Shown in pieces: positions 1 to 8,064 of a DNA stretch of 64,000 nt. The notes beneath the pieces are model-generated. The model was not told the DNA's origin. It ran no database searches and saw only the letters and a list, made by a program, of their open reading frames with translations. Both the position numbers and the translations under genes were made by a program. Source of the DNA: Sphingobium sp. Z007 (GTDB taxonomy: Bacteria > Pseudomonadota > Alphaproteobacteria > Sphingomonadales > Sphingomonadaceae); contig NZ_FBXK01000005.1 of the NCBI RefSeq assembly GCF_900013425.1, positions 1,736,001-1,800,000 of the forward strand, in the 5' to 3' direction. How positions within the stretch are numbered: the stretch's first letter is position 1; each line of letters starts with the position of its first letter.

Positions 1-75
1 AAGAAGCAGCGCGAACTGGCCCAGGCCATCAAGCGCGCCCGTCATCTGGGCCTGCTGCCCTACATTGTGAAGTAA
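1..75 (+). CDS. rpsR: 30S ribosomal protein S18, C-terminal part (5' end outside window)
   Basis: Frame 1 is open from the window edge to a TAA at 73-75 and encodes the 24-residue end KKQRELAQAIKRARHLGLLP followed by YIVK. This is the conserved C-terminus of bacterial S18, a small-subunit ribosomal protein that binds S6 and 16S rRNA. The gene lies 14 bases before rplI, the standard rpsF-rpsR-rplI order. Only the end is visible, so the start and length cannot be judged. Confidence 0.93.
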   Translation, partial: KKQRELAQAIKRARHLGLLPYIVK

Positions 76-89
76 GGGAGTAGAAACCC

Positions 90-695
90 ATGGAAATCAT
101 CCTGCTCGAACGCATCGAGAAGCTGGGCGCAATCGGCGACGTCGTCACCGTGAAGGACGGCTATGCCCGTAACTTCCTGCTGCCCAACAAGAAGGCGCTG
201 CGCTCCAACAACGCCAACAAAAAGGTCTTCGAAGCCAACCGCGCGAAGATCGAAGCCGACAATGCGGCCCGTCGTTCGGACGCCGAAGCGGCTGCCGATG
301 GCGTCAACGGCAAGCAGATCGTCCTGATCCGCCAGTCGTCCAACGCCGGCGCGCTGTACGGTTCGGTCGCCGTGCGCGACATCGTCGATGCGCTGCACGC
401 CGATGGCGTGACCAACGTCACCAAGGCGATGGTCGTGCTGGAACGTCCGATCAAGACGCTGGGCGTGTTCGACGTCAAGGTTGCGCTGCATCCTGAAGTC
501 GTGACCACCATCACCGTGAACGTCGCGCGTTCGCCGGAAGAAGCCGAACTGCAGTCGCAGGGCGTCGACGTGATGGCCGACCTGTTCGAAAAGGACGAGA
601 GCGGCTTCACCGAAGATTATGATCCCAATGCCGAACCGGGCGAAATCGCTTCGGTCAGCAAGGAAGAAGACGAAGAGCCGGCGCAAGAAGCCTAA
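90..695 (+). CDS. rplI: 50S ribosomal protein L9 with acidic C-terminal tail
   Basis: The 201-residue product starts MEIILLERIEKLGAIGDVV, the classical L9 N-domain, followed by the KDGYARNFLLP motif near residues 24-34 that binds 23S rRNA. L9 is usually about 150 residues. Here the last 50 or so are an acidic extension rich in Glu and Asp, ending EEDEEPAQEA, which from experience is common in sphingomonads and relatives. AAGGGAG lies 8 bases upstream of ATG 90. The gene follows rpsR directly and is closed by a terminator at 719-747, so it should end the rpsF-rpsR-rplI operon. Confidence 0.96.
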   Translation: MEIILLERIEKLGAIGDVVTVKDGYARNFLLPNKKALRSNNANKKVFEANRAKIEADNAARRSDAEAAADGVNGKQIVLIRQSSNAGALYGSVAVRDIVDALHADGVTNVTKAMVVLERPIKTLGVFDVKVALHPEVVTTITVNVARSPEEAELQSQGVDVMADLFEKDESGFTEDYDPNAEPGEIASVSKEEDEEPAQEA

Positions 696-718
696 GTCTT
701 TCGATCGTATCGTACGAG

Positions 719-747
719 AAAGCCGCCCGGCAACGGGCGGCTTTTTT
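719..747 (+). terminator. Rho-independent terminator after rplI
   Basis: An AAAGCCGCCCG arm, a short GCAA loop and the complementary CGGGCGGCTTTTTT arm lie 24 bases after the rplI stop. The GC-rich stem followed by a T run is a textbook intrinsic terminator. Confidence 0.9.
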
Positions 748-750
748 GTT

Positions 751-1113
751 GGCGATCGGTGGCGGAGCGGAAGATCGGCTGCTCTTAATCCTTTCCCGTC
801 TTCACGGGAGAGGCAACGAAGACTCGGCAGGCCGCTATCTATTCGTAGTCGATGATCGTCTTTTGTTCTTTCCAGAGCCTGATGATTTCAGATCGACCCA
901 CTTTATTCCGTTCGTTTCGAGCGCAGTCAAGAAACGTGGGTGTGGCGCTACTGGCTTCTCGACTTGGTTTGTTGTTCCCCGGCCCATGAGCGGCACAGGC
1001 CTTTCTCTTTCAAAGGAAGGCGTACGAGGACCAGCGACCGCCCAATCACCTGCAACAAAAAGGCCGAAGGATCGCTCCCCCGGCCATTCGCGCCGTCACG
1101 CGATCCCCAGCGT
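751..1113. other. Gene-poor interval with a decayed palindromic repeat
   Basis: No convincing gene is visible in these 363 bases. Around 908-975 there is a diverged copy of the CCGTTCG-TTTCGAGCG repeat seen at 5500, 12549, 30435 and 42502: CCGTTCGTTTCGAGCGCAGT is followed further on by CTTCTCGACTTGG. A probable terminator for the minus-strand outer-membrane gene occupies 1056-1085. Confidence 0.5.
1056..1085 (-). terminator. Probable terminator of the outer-membrane protein gene
   Basis: Read on the minus strand, GGCCGGGGGAGCGATCCTTC continues into GGCCTTTTTG. This gives an imperfect GC-rich stem and a five-T tail about 30 bases after the stop of the gene at 1114-1734. The inner stem has mismatches, so the call is moderate. 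Confidence 0.5.
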
Positions 1114-1734
1114 TCAGAAGCGGAAGCCGCCGGTCACCGAAACCTGCTGGCGCGTTACGTCGATGCCGCTATCGATATCGGCGATCTTGTAGCTGCCATA
1201 GTCGCTATAGCGATATTCGATCCGCGCAAAATGGGTCGGGTTGGCGAATTCCACACCGCCGCCCAGGCGCCAGCCGCCCAGCGTGTCGCTATCCGTGGCG
1301 ATAAGATCGAGATCAGCGCCACCATCATAGGTCAGCTTGACGCGGCCATTCACATAGCCGCCCTTGGCATAAATCAACAGATTGGGACTGACCGGGATGC
1401 CGATGCGCGCGCCGACATACAGGTCGCGCCCTGCCGCCAGCTTGGCGCTGTCGCCTGCCAAAAGCAGGTCGGTATAGCGCTGCTTGGTTGAACTGTCGCT
1501 CGCCTCCAGCTCCAGGCCGATCACGGCATTTCCCAGGTCCAGGTCGTACCCTGCGGTTACGCCATAAAGGACGCCATCGTCGCTGGCGCTGACGTCTTCA
1601 TATTCCAGGCTGACCTTGTCATAACCGGCAACGACGCCCAGCTTGAACCCACCGAAATTGCTCGCTTCCTGCGCTTGGGCAGGCATGGCAAAGACGCCAG
1701 CCGTGCATAGAACCGGCACCAGATATCGGATCAC
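1114..1734 (-). CDS. Outer-membrane beta-barrel protein (OmpA/opacity-like porin family)
   Basis: The 206-residue protein has an N-terminal signal peptide cleaved after AQA (about residues 1-21), then alternating amphipathic strands typical of a small eight-stranded barrel: GGFKLGVVAGYDKVS near the start, GVTAGYDLDLG in the middle and FARIEYRYSDYGSYK near the end. The last residue is Phe in the sequence GGFRF, the terminal aromatic signal read by the BAM complex. The start is GTG at 1734, preceded by AGGGGGA at good spacing. The family includes surface porin-like proteins of unknown ligand. No neighbour helps assign a role. The gene is divergent from the small-gene pair at 1974. Confidence 0.75.
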   Translation of the reverse strand: MIRYLVPVLCTAGVFAMPAQAQEASNFGGFKLGVVAGYDKVSLEYEDVSASDDGVLYGVTAGYDLDLGNAVIGLELEASDSSTKQRYTDLLLAGDSAKLAAGRDLYVGARIGIPVSPNLLIYAKGGYVNGRVKLTYDGGADLDLIATDSDTLGGWRLGGGVEFANPTHFARIEYRYSDYGSYKIADIDSGIDVTRQQVSVTGGFRF

Positions 1735-1973
1735 AGATAGTCCCCCTGAAATGACATGGGCATGGCCATGCAGCAGCCTCCCACCTGACAGACGTCGGTA
1801 AAGAAAGCGCTAAGTCTAGAAGTGGACCGGAAGACAGCGCCTGTCGTAGCGGTTTTGGCGATGGTCCGTGACAGTCGAACGCTTTCCATCCCTCCGCACC
1901 CCATGACGGCGCGCCGGTCGGTCCATCTCGATGCGATGGCGGAACGGTCGCCCGTCACGCGCGTTCGCACATC

Positions 1974-2303
1974 ATGGAAGATCGCTCCCTTATCGAACGT
2001 CTGGCGCGCCATCTGGCGGCGGCTGACCCGGACGCTTGGCCTACACGAGTCGAGGATGCCGCCAGCATCCTGGCACTGATCAAGGAGCCCGACACCGCCA
2101 TGCGCGCAGCTGGTGATGGTGACACATGGCGTGCCATGATTGATGCGGCGCTGCGCGATCGATGGTCGATATCTCATTCCCCTATCCATGGCGATGGACC
2201 GGCCGGATCCGATGAGGAAGGCGAGATCAGTTTGCCGTCCGACGCGGTTGGGCATGATCGCGCGGACTGGATTCATCTGCATCATGGGGAGAAAGACGCA
2301 TGA
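1974..2303 (+). CDS. Conserved small hypothetical protein
   Basis: A 109-residue acidic soluble protein starting MEDRSLIERLARHLAAADPD. I do not recognise a named family, though proteins of this style occur in sphingomonads. The first two thirds look helical (IERLARHLAAADPDAWPTRV, then TWRAMIDAALRDRW) and the end is His- and Asp-rich (ADWIHLHHGEKDA). There is no signal peptide or membrane segment. Its stop overlaps the start of the next gene by four bases (ATGA), so the two are probably co-translated. Coding likelihood rests on codon pattern and this overlap. Confidence 0.6.
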   Translation: MEDRSLIERLARHLAAADPDAWPTRVEDAASILALIKEPDTAMRAAGDGDTWRAMIDAALRDRWSISHSPIHGDGPAGSDEEGEISLPSDAVGHDRADWIHLHHGEKDA

Positions 2304-2533
2304 AGGGGCTGTTGAAACTGGCCATCGTCACGGGCCTGGGCGCCTTTGCGGTCAAGGGCTGGCGCGACTGGATGGGCGACGGCGCCGCCCCCGATGATCG
2401 CGGTCCGGTGGGATCGTCGGGCGTGATCCGCGATGCGGGGCCGCAAGAGGGCGTGTCGCGCGCGGACTGGGACATGGTGGACGAACAGTCCGATGAATCC
2501 TTTCCGGCAAGTGACCCGCCCGGCAATTATTAA
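2300..2533 (+). CDS. Small hypothetical protein with N-terminal hydrophobic helix
   Basis: The 77-residue product begins MKGLLKLAIVTGLGAFAVKG, a short hydrophobic segment that could anchor it or act as a signal. A polar linker follows, with a C-terminal motif DMVDEQSDESFPASDPPGNY. The DESFPASDPP motif recurs in short sphingomonad and other alphaproteobacterial proteins of unknown function. It overlaps the upstream gene by the ATGA quartet. I cannot assign a role. Confidence 0.6.
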   Translation: MKGLLKLAIVTGLGAFAVKGWRDWMGDGAAPDDRGPVGSSGVIRDAGPQEGVSRADWDMVDEQSDESFPASDPPGNY

Positions 2534-2622
2534 GCGATCGGCGATCCATTGCTCCACGGCCGCGAGGCCTCTATGAGGCAGGCCGGGTGCGGAATGCGGC
2601 CATAACAGGGGAATGAATTGCT

Positions 2623-3558
2623 ATGCCTTCGGGTCTGATCGCGCTGCTCGACGATGTCGCGGGCATCGCCAAAATGGCGGCGACCTCCTTGGACGATGTT
2701 GCTGCGGCGGCGGGCAAAGCCGGCACGAAAGCGGCAGGCGTCGTCATCGACGACGCGGCCGTGACCCCCAAATATGTCATGGGCCTGACCCCTGACCGCG
2801 AATTGCCGATCATCTGGAAGATCGCCAAGGGATCGCTGCGCAACAAACTTCTCTTCCTGCTGCCCGCCGCGCTGCTGATCAGCGCCGTCGCACCTTGGCT
2901 GCTGCCCCCGTTGCTGATGCTGGGTGGCGCGTTCCTGTGTTTCGAGGCTGTGGAGAAATTGCTGGAGGCCTTCCAAGGCGGACATGACGTCGCCGAGGAG
3001 GCGTCACAAACGCTCAATTCGACTGAAATCGAAAACCAGAAGGTGTCGAGCGCGATCCGCACCGATTTCATCCTGTCAGGTGAGATCATGGCCATATCGC
3101 TGGGCACGGTCGCGGGCGAGCCGGTGTGGGAACAGGCGATCATTCTGGTCGTCGTCGCCATCCTGATTACCGCAGGCGTCTATGGCGTCGTCGGCCTGAT
3201 CGTGAAGATGGACGATATCGGCCTGCACCTCGCCAAGAAAAATGGCGCAGGCAATCAGGCGCTCGGCCGCGCGCTTGTCAAGGCGATGCCGGTCCTGATG
3301 GCGGTCCTGTCCGTGGTCGGCACCGCGGCGATGCTGTGGGTCGGCGGCGGTTTGATCGTCCATGGCCTGCATGAATTTCATATCGAGCTGATCCCCGGCA
3401 CGATCGAGCATATCGCGCAGGGTGCCGCCCTGGCCGTGCCAGCGATCGGCGGTTTCCTTCACTGGACCGTGACCGCGATCGGCGGCGCCATAGTCGGGCT
3501 GGTTGTCGGCGGGATCATCGTTGGCGCGCTGCACCTGTTGCCCTCGAAGAAGCACTAA
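2623..3558 (+). CDS. DUF808 (YedI-like) inner-membrane protein
   Basis: A 311-residue polytopic membrane protein starting MPSGLIALLDDVAGIAKMAA. It matches the DUF808/YedI family, with the conserved N-terminal segment and the characteristic Ala-rich stretch (DVAAAAGKAGTKAAGVVIDD near residues 25-45) before VTPKYVMGL. Several hydrophobic segments follow (about 75-115, 160-195, 220-250 and 270-305). The function is unknown in any organism I can name. AGGGGAATGAATTGCT precedes ATG 2623. The gene stands alone between the small-gene pair and a repeat element. Confidence 0.85.
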   Translation: MPSGLIALLDDVAGIAKMAATSLDDVAAAAGKAGTKAAGVVIDDAAVTPKYVMGLTPDRELPIIWKIAKGSLRNKLLFLLPAALLISAVAPWLLPPLLMLGGAFLCFEAVEKLLEAFQGGHDVAEEASQTLNSTEIENQKVSSAIRTDFILSGEIMAISLGTVAGEPVWEQAIILVVVAILITAGVYGVVGLIVKMDDIGLHLAKKNGAGNQALGRALVKAMPVLMAVLSVVGTAAMLWVGGGLIVHGLHEFHIELIPGTIEHIAQGAALAVPAIGGFLHWTVTAIGGAIVGLVVGGIIVGALHLLPSKKH

Positions 3559-3582
3559 GCCAAGTAGGATAACGCTGAAAAT

Positions 3583-3672
3583 CGTCATTGCGAGCGCAGC
3601 GAAACAACCCACGGCGCACGGCGCACGGCGCACGGCGCAAGAGTGGATTGCTTCGCTCCGCTCGCAATGACG
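3583..3672. repeat. Palindromic intergenic repeat with internal 7-bp minisatellite
   Basis: Long near-perfect inverted arms, CGTCATTGCGAGCGCAGCGA at the left and CGCTCCGCTCGCAATGACG at the right, enclose four exact tandem copies of ACGGCGC at 3611-3638. The arms resemble the widespread CATTGCGAGCG...GCAATGACG intergenic repeat of many bacteria. It separates the DUF808 gene from the MATE gene and could fold as an RNA hairpin. Confidence 0.85.
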
Positions 3673-3683
3673 CAAGTTATGGA

Positions 3684-5063
3684 ATGCACGTCGTGACCCA
3701 CCCCTCCCCCTGGCGAATCGAGGCCGGCGCGCTGATCGCGCTGGCGCTGCCGATGATCGCGGGCAACATCGCCTGGTCGGCGATCGCGGCGACCGACCTG
3801 CTGCTGCTGGGTCGGATCGGGGCGGAGGCGGTCGCGGCCGGCGCGCTGGCGATCAACCTGTTTCACGCGCTGCTGCTGTTCGGCATGGGCTTGGTCACCG
3901 CCGCATCGCCCCTGATCGCCAGCGAACGGGGCCGCCGCCGCAACAGCGTGCGCGACGTGCGCCGTACCGTCCACCAGACGCTGCGCGCGGCCGTCTTCTT
4001 TGTCGCGCCGGCCTGGCTGTTACTGTGGCAATGTGAGGCGATATTGCTGGCGATGGGGCAGGATGCCGATCTGGCGCGGGAGGCCGGGCATTTGATGCAT
4101 GGCCTGCAATGGGCGCTGCTGCCCTTCCTGGGCTTCACCACATTGCGCAATTTCATTGCCGCGCTGGAACGGCCCATCTGGGGGCTGATCGTCATGCTGG
4201 GCGCGATTCCGTTCAACGTGTTGATGGGCTGGGCGCTGATTTTCGGTCATCTGGGCTTTCCCTCGCTTGGCCTGTTCGGGGCTGGGCTGGCGAGCACGCT
4301 TTCCTCCTGCTTCCTCTTCTTCGGACTGCTTGCCGTCATCCTGATCGACCGGCGCTTCCGCCGCTATCGCCTGATGGGCCGCTTCTGGACCCGCGATCGC
4401 GAACGGCAGCGGCAGGTGTGGGCGCTGGGCCTGCCGATCGCAATCACGCTGGGGTTCGAAACCAGCGTGTTCAACGCGTCCGCCTTCCTGATGGGCCTTA
4501 TCGACCGCGATTCGCTCGCGGCCCATGCCGTCGCCATTCAGATCGCAGCACTCGTCTTCATGGTGCCGATGGGCATCGGACAGGCAGCGACAATCCGGGT
4601 CGGCATCGCCTATGGTCGCCATGACCGCGCCGGCATCGGCCGGGCGGGCTGGCTGGCGCTGATCATCGGCACCGGTTTCGCCTGCTGTGCCGCCGCGCTG
4701 CTGATCTTCATGCCGCGCACGCTGGTTTCGGCTTTCCTCGACCTGTCAGACCCCGCCAATGCCCGCACCGCAACGCTGGCCGTCAGCTTCCTGGCGGTCG
4801 CCGCCCTGTTCCAGCTGGTCGATGCGGCGCAGGCGGTGGGCGCTGGCGTGCTGCGCGGCGTGCAGGATACGACCGTGCCGATGATCTTCGCGCTGATCGG
4901 CTATTGGGTCGTGGGCATCGGCGTCGGCACCCTGCTCGCCTTCCCATTGGGCATGGAGGGCCTGGGCATTTGGCTGGGCCTGGCGAGTGGCTTGGGCGCA
5001 GTCGCAGTGCTGCTCATCAGCCGTTGGACCCTGCGTGAAAGGCTGGGGCTGGTGCCAGCCTGA
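3684..5063 (+). CDS. MATE-family multidrug/metabolite efflux protein
   Basis: The 459-residue product has about 12 hydrophobic segments and the MATE signature pattern: IAGNIAWSAIAATDLLLLG in TM1 and TM2, GMGLVTAASPLIASERGRR, and a symmetrical second half from QVWALGLPIAITLGFE onwards. MATE proteins exchange cations for drugs or metabolites across the inner membrane. The frame is open further upstream into the repeat element, but ATG 3684 gives the normal family length. The immediate upstream region is the repeat, so the promoter is not obvious. The substrate is unknown. Confidence 0.9.
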   Translation: MHVVTHPSPWRIEAGALIALALPMIAGNIAWSAIAATDLLLLGRIGAEAVAAGALAINLFHALLLFGMGLVTAASPLIASERGRRRNSVRDVRRTVHQTLRAAVFFVAPAWLLLWQCEAILLAMGQDADLAREAGHLMHGLQWALLPFLGFTTLRNFIAALERPIWGLIVMLGAIPFNVLMGWALIFGHLGFPSLGLFGAGLASTLSSCFLFFGLLAVILIDRRFRRYRLMGRFWTRDRERQRQVWALGLPIAITLGFETSVFNASAFLMGLIDRDSLAAHAVAIQIAALVFMVPMGIGQAATIRVGIAYGRHDRAGIGRAGWLALIIGTGFACCAAALLIFMPRTLVSAFLDLSDPANARTATLAVSFLAVAALFQLVDAAQAVGAGVLRGVQDTTVPMIFALIGYWVVGIGVGTLLAFPLGMEGLGIWLGLASGLGAVAVLLISRWTLRERLGLVPA

Positions 5064-5155
5064 CACAGCCTATCCCGTTGATTGCACGGGATGGACATGG
5101 TGCAGCGCACAAAGCAATTGAAAAAATCGGCCAAATCGGTAAGGAGTCGGGCATC

Positions 5156-5476
5156 ATGCAAGCCCCGACCGAGATTTTTGAAGCGATCGCGCTCCAGAAG
5201 TGCCTGAAGGTGACCTATAACAAGATGGTCGTCACCCTCGCCCCGCACATCCTTTACACACGTCATGACGAATTGTTCATCGACGCGGTGACGACGGATC
5301 GCGACGGCCGCCCGCCGCGCGAATTGAAGCTCGGCACTTTCAAGCTGGTCGGCCTGTCCGACCTGGAAGTGCTCGATGAGCCGTTCGAGGCAATGTATGG
5401 CCTCTATAATGACGGCGACGACAAATATAAGGGCGTGACCCTGTTTGCCGTGACGCCGGAAAGCCAGGCCGCCTGA
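5156..5476 (+). CDS. Short WYL-like domain protein
   Basis: A 106-residue soluble protein. AAGGAG at 5141-5146 supports ATG 5156 over an upstream in-frame start. The body, IFEAIALQKCLKVTYNKMVV followed by LAPHILYTRHDELFIDAV, resembles a WYL ligand-sensing domain (Ile-x2-Ala-x8-Tyr, then a Pro-His-x-Leu motif), but no DNA-binding domain is attached. The WYL assignment is my pattern match. A stand-alone WYL-like protein could be a partner of a regulator elsewhere. Confidence 0.6.
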   Translation: MQAPTEIFEAIALQKCLKVTYNKMVVTLAPHILYTRHDELFIDAVTTDRDGRPPRELKLGTFKLVGLSDLEVLDEPFEAMYGLYNDGDDKYKGVTLFAVTPESQAA

Positions 5477-5499
5477 TTCAATAGGACATCCACCGACGT

Positions 5500-5572
5500 C
5501 CGTTCGTTTCGAGCGTAGTCGAGAAATGGAAGCGCCGCGCTAGACGCTTCTCGACACGCTCGAAGCGAACGG
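5500..5572. repeat. Dispersed palindromic repeat, family A, copy
   Basis: CCGTTCGTTTCGAGCGTAGT at the left pairs with TCGACACGCTCGAAGCGAAC at the right. It sits between two convergently placed genes. The same element occurs at 12549, 30435 and 42502, with a decayed copy near 908. Confidence 0.85.
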
Positions 5573-5595
5573 AGATTGGGAATTTCTCTTCGCCT

Positions 5596-6366
5596 CTATT
5601 TCTTCAGCCGATATCCCGTGCGGAACATCCAACCGATCACGCCTATGCACAGGGCCAATATGCCGACGACGAACAGCAGGCTCAGCCCGATCGCGACGTC
5701 GCCCTTGCCAAAGAAGGTCCAGCGGAAGCCGGATATCAGATAGACGATCGGGTTGAACAGCGTGATCGTTTGCCAAGGTTCGGCCAGCATCTTGACCGAA
5801 TAGAAGGCGCCGCCCAGGAAGGTCATGGGCATGATGAGCAGCAGCGGGATCACCTGCAACTGTTCGAAACTCTGCGCCCAAATCCCCAATATGAAGCCGA
5901 ACAGGCAGAAGCTGATCGCGATCAGGATCATGAACCCCACCATCGCGAACGGGTGCGCCACCGGCACGTCGACGAACAGATGCGCGGTCAGGAAGATGAT
6001 GCTCCCCACGATCAGCGACTTGGTCGCTGCCGCGCCGACATAGGCGATGATCGTCTCCGTCGCTGAGACAGGCGCGGACAATAGCTCGTATATGGTGCCG
6101 GTGAATTTGGGCATGTAGATGCCGAAACTGGCGTTGAAGATGCTTTCGGTGAACATCGCCATCATGATGAGGCCGGGCACGATGAAGGCGGCATAGGGGA
6201 TGCCGTCCACCTCCGTCATGCGCGATCCGATCGCCCCGCCGAACACGACGAAATAGAGCGATGTGGTGATGACAGGCACCAGCAGGCCGGTCAGCAGCGT
6301 GCGGCGAAAGCGATGCAGTTCGAACGCATAGATGGACGCAATCGCGCGCAGATTCTGAAGGCTCAT
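5596..6366 (-). CDS. ABC-2 type transporter permease
   Basis: The 256-residue protein starts [20 protein letters not shown] and has six hydrophobic segments with the ABC-2 pattern ([20 protein letters not shown], then [13 protein letters not shown], then [18 protein letters not shown], then [16 protein letters not shown]). ABC-2 permeases form the membrane half of exporters for drugs, lipids or polysaccharides. The frame extends upstream into the ATPase gene, but ATG 6366 overlaps the ATPase stop by four bases and begins the conserved region, so it is the likely start. It forms a two-gene operon with the ATPase. Confidence 0.9.
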   Translation of the reverse strand: MSLQNLRAIASIYAFELHRFRRTLLTGLLVPVITTSLYFVVFGGAIGSRMTEVDGIPYAAFIVPGLIMMAMFTESIFNASFGIYMPKFTGTIYELLSAPVSATETIIAYVGAAATKSLIVGSIIFLTAHLFVDVPVAHPFAMVGFMILIAISFCLFGFILGIWAQSFEQLQVIPLLLIMPMTFLGGAFYSVKMLAEPWQTITLFNPIVYLISGFRWTFFGKGDVAIGLSLLFVVGILALCIGVIGWMFRTGYRLKK

Positions 6367-7295
6367 GCGGCCTTCTCCTGATGGACGAGGCTGACGAAGA
6401 TGTCCTCCAGGCTGCTCTGGCGCGTATTCAGATCCTTGTAGCCGATGCCAAGATCGCCCAGCTTGCGCAGCAGCGACGACACGCCGGTCCGCTCCGCCTG
6501 GGTATCGAACACATAATCCAGTTCGTGGCCTTCGCCGCCCAGCGTGACGCCCCATTCGGCCAGGTCCGTGGGCACCGCCGCGATCGGCTCGGCCAGCACG
6601 ACGGTCAGCGTCTTCTTGCCCAATTTCTTCATCAGCGCGGTCTTGTCCTCGACCAGCATCAATTCGCCCTTGTTGATGACGCCCACCCGGTCGGCCATTT
6701 CCTCGGCCTCCTCGATATAATGGGTCGTCAGGATGATGGTGACGCCCGTCTGGCGCAGTTCGCCGATCAGCTTCCACATGTCGCGGCGCAGTTCTACGTC
6801 AACGCCTGCGGTCGGCTCGTCCAGGAACAGCACGCGCGGTTCATGGGAGAGCGCCTTGGCGATCATCACCCGCCGCTTCATGCCGCCAGACAGTTCCAGT
6901 ATCTTGGCATGGCGCTTGTCCCAGAGCGACAGGTCGCGCAGCACTTTCTCGATATGGGCGTCGTTGCGGGGCTTGCCGAACAAGCCTCGGCTGAAATTCA
7001 CCGTGTCGATGACCCGTTCGAACTGGTCGGTGGACAATTCCTGCGGCACCAGGCCGATCGCGGTGCGCGCGCCACGATAGTCGCGCACGATGTCATGGCC
7101 CGCCACGGTCACGCTGCCGCCGGTGGCGCGCGCGATGCCGCAGATGATCGAAATCATCGTCGTCTTGCCCGCGCCGTTCGGCCCCAGCAGCGCGAAAATC
7201 TCACCTTCCTTGATGGTCAGGTCGACGCCCTTGAGCGCCTCGAAACCCGACGCATAGCGTTTCGTCAGGCCTTTAATCTCGATGATGGATGCCAT
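6363..7295 (-). CDS. ABC transporter ATP-binding protein (ABC-2 exporter)
   Basis: A 310-residue cytoplasmic ATPase with Walker [10 protein letters not shown] (residues 38-46), signature LSGGM (135-139), Walker B VLFLDEP (155-161) and H-loop His 192. Length and the C-terminal extension after residue 220 fit the DrrA/CcmA-like class that pairs with ABC-2 permeases. Its stop overlaps the permease start (ATGA), so the two are translationally coupled. The cargo is not predictable from sequence. Confidence 0.93.
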   Translation of the reverse strand: MASIIEIKGLTKRYASGFEALKGVDLTIKEGEIFALLGPNGAGKTTMISIICGIARATGGSVTVAGHDIVRDYRGARTAIGLVPQELSTDQFERVIDTVNFSRGLFGKPRNDAHIEKVLRDLSLWDKRHAKILELSGGMKRRVMIAKALSHEPRVLFLDEPTAGVDVELRRDMWKLIGELRQTGVTIILTTHYIEEAEEMADRVGVINKGELMLVEDKTALMKKLGKKTLTVVLAEPIAAVPTDLAEWGVTLGGEGHELDYVFDTQAERTGVSSLLRKLGDLGIGYKDLNTRQSSLEDIFVSLVHQEKAA

Positions 7296-7354
7296 GGATG
7301 GCTCTGCCCCTTTTGCGTTGCGGCAAAGATAGGAAGCCCATAGCCGAACGCAAC

Positions 7355-7984
7355 CTAATCGCCGCGCCGCGAAAAGCGAAAGACGGTCGCAGGCGGGAAG
7401 TTGCGCACCGTCTGCCCGGCCCGCACCACATCCAGCCCCAGCGCGTCGATCACATCGCGGCTGACCGGCGGACGCATCGAATAGGTGAATTGTACGAAAC
7501 TGCCGCCGGGGCGCAACATGCGGAATGATTCCGACAATATGTCATGGTGCATGTAGCGGTCCATCGCCAGCAGCGGCAGGCCGCTGACCACGGTCTGATA
7601 ATCGCCCGGCGCCCCTGCGGTCGCGGTCGACACGATCTGCGCGGGTGTCTCCAGGATCGAGACGTGGGGGAAATGCCGCCGCAGCCCGCGCGCGAAGGCG
7701 GGATTGATTTCCACCACCTCTAGCTTTTCGGGCGGCAGGCCGGTTTCCAGGATCGCGCGGGTGAACACGCCGGTCCCGCCGCCCAGTTCCAGCACGCGAC
7801 CATCGAGCGGATCGATCTGCGCCACCATCAGCCGGGCAAGATAGCGGCTGGAGGGCACTACGGATGCGGTCTGGCGCGGCTTTTTCACCCAGGCGGCCAG
7901 GAAATCGAGATATTCGGTGGCGCGGGCGCGAAATTCCCCGCTCGGCAGGGCGATCGCCCGGCTGCGCTTGGGCTTATGCTGCAT
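7355..7984 (-). CDS. PmtA-like phospholipid N-methyltransferase
   Basis: A 209-residue class I SAM-dependent methyltransferase: motif I is VLELGGGTG (residues 64-72), followed by [19 protein letters not shown]. The segment [18 protein letters not shown] upstream of motif I is typical of the PmtA group that methylates phosphatidylethanolamine towards phosphatidylcholine. Sphingomonads often contain phosphatidylcholine, which fits. An rRNA- or small-molecule methyltransferase cannot be excluded. The gene is monocistronic by context, divergent from nothing obvious, and lies about 60 bases from the ABC operon start. Confidence 0.7.
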   Translation of the reverse strand: MQHKPKRSRAIALPSGEFRARATEYLDFLAAWVKKPRQTASVVPSSRYLARLMVAQIDPLDGRVLELGGGTGVFTRAILETGLPPEKLEVVEINPAFARGLRRHFPHVSILETPAQIVSTATAGAPGDYQTVVSGLPLLAMDRYMHHDILSESFRMLRPGGSFVQFTYSMRPPVSRDVIDALGLDVVRAGQTVRNFPPATVFRFSRRGD

Positions 7985-8064
7985 AAGCGAAATGCGACCG
8001 CTTTATTTCCATCCCGACTCCCTTAGCGGGGACGAGGGGCGGCGTCGATTGTCTTTCGCGTGGA

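Noticed and set aside
3611..3638. Possible CRISPR repeats
   Set aside because: The four copies of ACGGCGC are contiguous with no spacers, so this is a minisatellite inside a palindromic element.
5596..6777. 393-residue fused version of the ABC permease
   Set aside because: The extra N-terminal part is the ATPase gene read in the wrong frame; ATG 6366 overlaps the ATPase stop and begins the real protein.
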